A stretch of 8,980 nt of DNA from NCBI GenBank assembly GCA_030150135.1, contig JASLGO010000139.1, positions 1-8,980 of the forward strand. The letters run 5' to 3'. Within the stretch, counting starts at the first letter, position 1, and each line of letters opens with the position of its first letter. Under the pieces are notes generated by a model that was not told where the DNA came from, did not search any database, and saw only the letters and a list, made by a program, of their open reading frames with translations. A program made the translations under genes and the position numbers. The stretch is from Aquirhabdus sp. Lineage in GTDB: Bacteria > Pseudomonadota > Gammaproteobacteria > Pseudomonadales > Moraxellaceae. Shown here in pieces: positions 5,663 through 8,980 of this stretch.

Positions 5663-6649
5663 ATGAAACAACCCGTTCGTGTTGCCGTAACTGGTGCCGC
5701 AGGCCAAATTGGTTATAGTTTGTTGTTCCGTATCGCGAGTGGCGAAATGCTGGGTAAAGATCAGCCAGTCATTCTCCAGTTACTCGAAGTGCCAGTTGAA
5801 AAAGCACAACAAGCATTGAAAGGCGTCATCATGGAGCTGGATGACTGTGCATTCCCATTGCTAGCTGGTGTGGTTGGTACAGATGATCCAAAAGTCGCAT
5901 TTAAAGATGCAGATTATGCTTTACTCGTAGGCTCTCGTCCGCGCGGTCCAGGCATGGAACGTGCTGAACTTCTGGCCGTTAACGGTGAAATTTTCATTAC
6001 TCAAGGTAAGGCGCTTAATGAAGTGGCTAGCCGTAATGTTAAAGTTTTGGTTGTTGGTAACCCAGCAAACACCAATGCATACATCGCGATGAAGTCTGCT
6101 CCAGATCTACCAGCAAAGAATTTCACTGCGATGCTGCGCTTAGATCATAACCGTGCCTTGACTCAAGTTGCACAAAAAGCGGGTGTTGCGGTTGCTGACA
6201 TCGAGAATTTGACTGTTTGGGGAAATCACTCACCAACAATGTATGCTGACTATCGTTTCGCAACAGTGAATGGTGTGAACCTGAAAGACAAAATTAACGA
6301 CGAAGAATGGAATCGTAATACATTCTTGCCGACCGTTGGTAAACGTGGTGCAGCGATTATTGAAGCACGTGGATTGTCTTCTGCAGCTTCTGCAGCCAAT
6401 GCAGCCATTGATCACATGCGCGATTGGGCGCTGGGAACAAATGGTAAGTGGGTGACGATGGGTATTCCATCTGATGGTTCTTATGGTATTCCTGAAAGTG
6501 TCATGTACGGTGTACCAGTAACCTGTGCAAATGGCGAATACACTCGTGTAGAAGGTTTAGAAATTGATGCATTTAGCCGTGAAAAAATGGATGCAACATT
6601 GGCTGAACTCGAAGGTGAGCGCGAAGCTGTAAAACACTTGCTCCCATAA
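5663..6649 (+). CDS. mdh: Malate dehydrogenase (NAD-dependent)
   Basis: Oxidises L-malate to oxaloacetate with NAD+ in the TCA cycle, in the cytoplasm. The 328-residue protein is the cytosolic-type LDH/MDH-superfamily form. It has the nucleotide-binding loop VTGAAGQIG (9-17) and the mobile substrate loop RPRGPGMER (92-100). By comparison with pig cytosolic MDH, R94 and R100 should contact malate. VGNPANTNA (131-139) follows, then LDHNR (160-164) with D161 and R164. The catalytic histidine is H189 in WGNHSPTMYAD (186-196). All active-site residues are present and the length is normal. I start at the ATG at 5663, preceded by GGAG at 5652-5655 and giving the family's usual N-terminus. The frame is open 25 codons further up (5588) but that part is leader. 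A strong terminator follows at once, so the gene is monocistronic. Confidence 0.98.
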   Translation: MKQPVRVAVTGAAGQIGYSLLFRIASGEMLGKDQPVILQLLEVPVEKAQQALKGVIMELDDCAFPLLAGVVGTDDPKVAFKDADYALLVGSRPRGPGMERAELLAVNGEIFITQGKALNEVASRNVKVLVVGNPANTNAYIAMKSAPDLPAKNFTAMLRLDHNRALTQVAQKAGVAVADIENLTVWGNHSPTMYADYRFATVNGVNLKDKINDEEWNRNTFLPTVGKRGAAIIEARGLSSAASAANAAIDHMRDWALGTNGKWVTMGIPSDGSYGIPESVMYGVPVTCANGEYTRVEGLEIDAFSREKMDATLAELEGEREAVKHLLP

Positions 6650-6675
6650 TCAGTTATACGATTTTGAGATAAAAG

Positions 6676-6703
6676 AAAGCAGATCGAAAGGTCTGCTTTT
6701 TTT
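6676..6703 (+). terminator. Rho-independent terminator of mdh
   Basis: AAAGCAGATC pairs with GGTCTGCTTT (10 bp, one G-U) around a GAAA tetraloop at 6686-6689, running into seven T. It begins 27 bases past the mdh stop. Confidence 0.95.
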
Positions 6704-6767
6704 ATGGTTCAAGGCATGATAATAGTAGTGAAATAGATAACGAATGAACGGAGCAAAGGCGAGCCTA

Positions 6768-7283
6768 ATGAAAAGCATGAGAGTAATTGGTGCGATTGGC
6801 TTACTAGCTACGCTTTCGACATCGTCCTTTGCAGATGGGCTTTCATTAGTGGGTGCTCAAATCGCTCAGGCCTATAATGTTGATGCCCAACAAAAAAGTT
6901 ATCAGATGGATTTACAGCATAATGAGCAGATCGAAAAAGAACGCCTAGAAATCGAACGTCGTATCGCACAGTCTGACGCAGAGCATAAATTACAAAATGG
7001 TGATTCGTCGATGTCCGCCAATAATGATTTTGATTATCGCGTATTGCCGAGTCGGTGTATGAAAAATGACTTGCCAGAATTTATGTGTAATGCAGGCAAT
7101 GATAATTACTATAAAGTAACCAAGCTGTCGGATGGCTATCGCTGGACAGGATTTAATACCCCGAAAAATATGAGTTGGAGTGGTCAATTGACCAGACAGA
7201 GTGAGCGTACGGTTTATAGCGGAACAGATGCAAACGGCAAGGCGTTTCGCAAAACCTGTAGTGCATCAGCATGTTTTGAGTGA
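6768..7283 (+). CDS. Predicted periplasmic protein with charged helix, unknown function
   Basis: I do not recognise the family. The 171-residue product has a Sec signal peptide (hydrophobic core VIGAIGLLATLS, likely cleavage after SSFA at residue 22). A helical Gln/Glu/Arg-rich segment at about 40-75 (including NEQIEKERLEIERRIAQSDA) is a candidate coiled coil. The C-terminal part, from about 88, has four cysteines (C97, C107, C164, C169) that could form two disulfides, plus aromatic blocks YYKV, YRWTGF and MSWSG. No lipobox or catalytic motif is visible. I start at the ATG at 6768 with AAAGG at 6755-6759. An upstream in-frame ATG at 6744 lacks a ribosome site and would lengthen the signal peptide's head; another ATG at 6777 is possible. 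GATAAT at 6718-6723 is a weak -10 candidate. It converges on the gene ending at 7382, with the hairpin repeat between. Confidence 0.78.
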   Translation: MKSMRVIGAIGLLATLSTSSFADGLSLVGAQIAQAYNVDAQQKSYQMDLQHNEQIEKERLEIERRIAQSDAEHKLQNGDSSMSANNDFDYRVLPSRCMKNDLPEFMCNAGNDNYYKVTKLSDGYRWTGFNTPKNMSWSGQLTRQSERTVYSGTDANGKAFRKTCSASACFE

Positions 7284-7337
7284 TTTGATCATTTGACACA
7301 AGATCACTGAGTCTGTCTAAGTGAGGTGGTACTCAAA

Positions 7338-7368
7338 CACCGCTCATTTCGACAGGCTCAATGAGCTA
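7338..7368. repeat. Hairpin repeat, copy 2
   Basis: The perfect 7-bp stem GCTCATT (7342-7348) / AATGAGC (7360-7366) encloses the same 11-base loop, TCGACAGGCTC, as copy 1 at 1380-1410. It lies between two convergent genes, 55 bases past one stop and 14 bases before the other. Confidence 0.78.
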
Positions 7369-7376
7369 ATTTTTTC
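7342..7376 (+). terminator. Probable terminator of the periplasmic protein gene
   Basis: The copy 2 hairpin is followed on the plus strand by TAATTTTTTC, so it can serve as an intrinsic terminator in that direction. On the minus strand it is followed by CGGTGTTTGAG, so it should work poorly for the opposing gene. Confidence 0.6.
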
Positions 7377-7381
7377 AAATC

Positions 7382-8578
7382 TTAAGGTAAGTTCAGATGT
7401 AATTTACCTTGATGTTGATTGACCATTTTCCATGGGATGATTGCCCAGTCAGGATTGTCGCAAGCTCGCGCTACGCGCGCAAAATATGCGGCGAGATGAA
7501 GTCCTGTGGGCGTGAAATAGAATGAAGGAAAATTCCACAGTTCTGGATCACGGTAATCGCAATCGTCGTCTTGTTTGTTGTCTGTCCCGACGTCTTTGGG
7601 ATAAAGCTTAGTCATGGTTTGAGCAATCCACGGGCCCAATGTTTTCGTCTCGTAATCAAAATCAGTTCGCATGCCGCTAGCATCGCGCTTGAGCGCAATT
7701 GGTTTGGTTTTACCTAACCACAGCACATCTTCAAGCTGCAACTCTTTCCCTGTTTTAACATCGAGGTTGATTGGATTATCACTAAAATCAGGATGGGCGC
7801 CACCACAGTAGTAACTCGATTCGATACTGCTACTGAGCACTTTATCATTCATAAAGCGTGGTGTGACGGTCACTTCAAAGTCACCGCCAGCGTTGCGTGC
7901 ACCACCGAGTTGACAAGAGAAATAGCTATTCACTTCCTGCCATTGTCGTGTGGTCAAAGCTGCATTAATTCTGGCTAAAGTCTCTGCTGGATAACCTTTG
8001 ATGACACGAAAGAAACTGACCTGACTGATCGGTTCTAACCACCACTGCAAATCATAATGGTCAAAATGTGTGATTTTTTGCTGGCTAAGCGAGAGTTTAG
8101 CTAAACGCATTTGATCGTATTCGGTACTGTCTGGAGAGAGTTGAAACACGTTTTGGTGTGCTTTCTTCTGAATTGGGGTTAGCGAGATTGCGATATTTTT
8201 TGGATGTTTGGCATCATGACCATGCCATTCACCTTGAAAACCACCATGATTGGGATGTAGCGCCATATCAAATCGTTTGTCATCGCCGTAGTTTTGGTTT
8301 TCACCCAGTTGAATATTACCGTCGGCAAGTTGTATTCCATCCAGTGCAATATCCAAAATATGTTTCTGATAGAAATAGCGTCCTGTAACCGTGTGGTCGG
8401 TGTTGCTGGTCAACTCCATGACGATCGGTGCGTTGCCAATTTTTCCCTCAAAGAGCTGAGGCTTTGGGTCGGTCTGGGCGAAACTGACTTGGGCGACCGA
8501 TAGTCCTGTTATGGAGAGTGCTGTAACGATTGCTATTTTATTGATCATGCGTTGATACTTTATTATTGGGTTATTCAT
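7382..8578 (-). CDS. Secreted two-domain protein with DUF3298-like C-terminus
   Basis: Predicted exported protein of 398 residues; function unknown. The signal peptide has a basic head (KYQRMINK), core IAIVTALSITGLSVA and likely cleavage after VSFA (34). Domain 1, about 42-134, is a beta-rich module: FEGKIGNAPIVMEL, VTGRYFYQK, IALDGIQL, then GGFQGEWHG. Domain 2, about 170-390, carries YYCGGAHPDF (256-265) and NLDVKTGKELQLEDVLW (271-287), the hallmark of DUF3298-type modules, and ends with FYFTPTGLHL and AIIPWKMV as that family does. Four cysteines (C222, C258, C340, C373) could give two disulfides. A DUF3298 domain in Bacillus RsiV binds lysozyme, but nothing here proves ligand binding. I start at the ATG at 8578 with AGAAG about nine bases upstream. 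Alternatives are a TTG at 8626, which would put 16 extra residues ahead of the signal peptide, and an ATG at 8548, which lacks a ribosome site. Confidence 0.82.
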   Translation of the reverse strand: MNNPIIKYQRMINKIAIVTALSITGLSVAQVSFAQTDPKPQLFEGKIGNAPIVMELTSNTDHTVTGRYFYQKHILDIALDGIQLADGNIQLGENQNYGDDKRFDMALHPNHGGFQGEWHGHDAKHPKNIAISLTPIQKKAHQNVFQLSPDSTEYDQMRLAKLSLSQQKITHFDHYDLQWWLEPISQVSFFRVIKGYPAETLARINAALTTRQWQEVNSYFSCQLGGARNAGGDFEVTVTPRFMNDKVLSSSIESSYYCGGAHPDFSDNPINLDVKTGKELQLEDVLWLGKTKPIALKRDASGMRTDFDYETKTLGPWIAQTMTKLYPKDVGTDNKQDDDCDYRDPELWNFPSFYFTPTGLHLAAYFARVARACDNPDWAIIPWKMVNQHQGKLHLNLP

Positions 8579-8647
8579 GAAAAATACTTCTGATGAGATG
8601 ATAGGGGGGCGTTTGGATTGTAGCAATCAGAGATTCGAGTCCGTTAG

Positions 8648-8675
8648 TTAAAAACTGTAGTTTTCAGCGTACAAT
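8648..8675 (+). promoter_or_regulatory. Candidate sigma-70 promoter of the pseudouridine synthase gene
   Basis: TTAAAA (8648-8653) and TACAAT (8670-8675) are 16 bases apart, about 30 bases before the ATG at 8705. The -10 is good and the -35 fair. Confidence 0.42.
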
Positions 8676-8704
8676 ACAGCATTTGATGAATTGAAGTATT
8701 TGTA

Positions 8705-8980
8705 ATGACTGAACCTGTCCGCCTCGCTAAACATTTAAGTGACTTACTGGCGTGCTCTCGCCGTGATGCTGAAACCTATATTGCGGGTGGTTGGGTATCC
8801 GTAGATGGCAAAGTGATTGAACAGCCCAACTTTATGATACTCAATCAAAAAGTTGAACTACATGAAAAAGCCAATCTAAAACCACTCGCACCCATTACGA
8901 TTTTGTTTCATAAACCAGCAGGTTATGATTTTGGTTTAACGCATGAACTGTTGAATGGTAAAAAATTACGTGAGAATGAG
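8705..8980 (+). CDS. RNA pseudouridine synthase, RsuA/RluB/E/F type (3'-truncated by window)
   Basis: Only the first 92 residues are in the window; the frame is open to the last base. Residues 5-45 form an S4 RNA-binding domain (VRLAKHLSDLLACSRRDAE, then YIAGGWVSVDGKVI). A linker follows, then ITILFHKPAGYDFG, which matches the (L)NKPxG strand that opens the catalytic domain of the RsuA/RluB/RluE/RluF family. These enzymes isomerise specific uridines in rRNA or tRNA. The catalytic aspartate (GRLD motif) should lie beyond the window, so activity and the exact target cannot be judged. H rather than N in HKPAG and the GYDFGLTHE continuation differ from E. coli RluF, so I give no symbol. The ribosome site is weak (TTGAAG well upstream). 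It diverges from the DUF3298-like gene. Confidence 0.88.
   Translation, partial: MTEPVRLAKHLSDLLACSRRDAETYIAGGWVSVDGKVIEQPNFMILNQKVELHEKANLKPLAPITILFHKPAGYDFGLTHELLNGKKLRENE

Noticed and set aside
1..8980. Defence island, prophage, integron or CRISPR array
   Set aside because: No nuclease/methylase clusters, integrase, transposase, tail genes or regularly spaced repeats are visible; RecQ and DUF1853 are both normal chromosomal genes here.

Overview
The window looks like ordinary chromosome from a gammaproteobacterium, most likely Moraxellaceae and close to Acinetobacter. This is inferred from a 328-residue cytosolic-type malate dehydrogenase beside a DUF1853 gene, an entericidin-type lipoprotein, and moderate, uneven base composition. 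I could not run a search, so the genus is tentative. I see no rRNA, tRNA, CRISPR array, insertion sequence, integrase or phage gene.

Layout. Bases 1-3619 hold three minus-strand genes: a small heat-shock protein (Hsp20), an AT-rich four-helix membrane protein of unknown function, and RecQ helicase with an extra C-terminal helix-turn-helix region. At 3816-4121 (+) is a small secreted protein I do not recognise. It converges on a 51-residue entericidin-type lipoprotein (4249-4404, -) across a perfect bidirectional terminator. Next come a DUF1853 protein with nuclease-like motifs (4537-5496, -) and, divergently, mdh (5663-6649, +) with a strong GAAA-tetraloop terminator. A predicted periplasmic protein with a helical charged segment (6768-7283, +) converges on a secreted two-domain protein with a DUF3298-like C-terminus (7382-8578, -). 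The window ends inside an S4-domain pseudouridine synthase gene (8705 onward, +).

The genes do not form one pathway. They are mostly single units with their own promoters and terminators: core metabolism (mdh), DNA repair (recQ), RNA modification, stress response (hsp20) and several envelope proteins. I found no convincing new multi-gene system. The most interesting signals are non-coding. One is a two-copy hairpin repeat (1380-1410 and 7338-7368) whose three differences all preserve or improve the stem. The other is an hsp20 leader whose hairpin carries a copy of the start-codon heptamer, so one leader arm could pair either with that copy or with the start codon.
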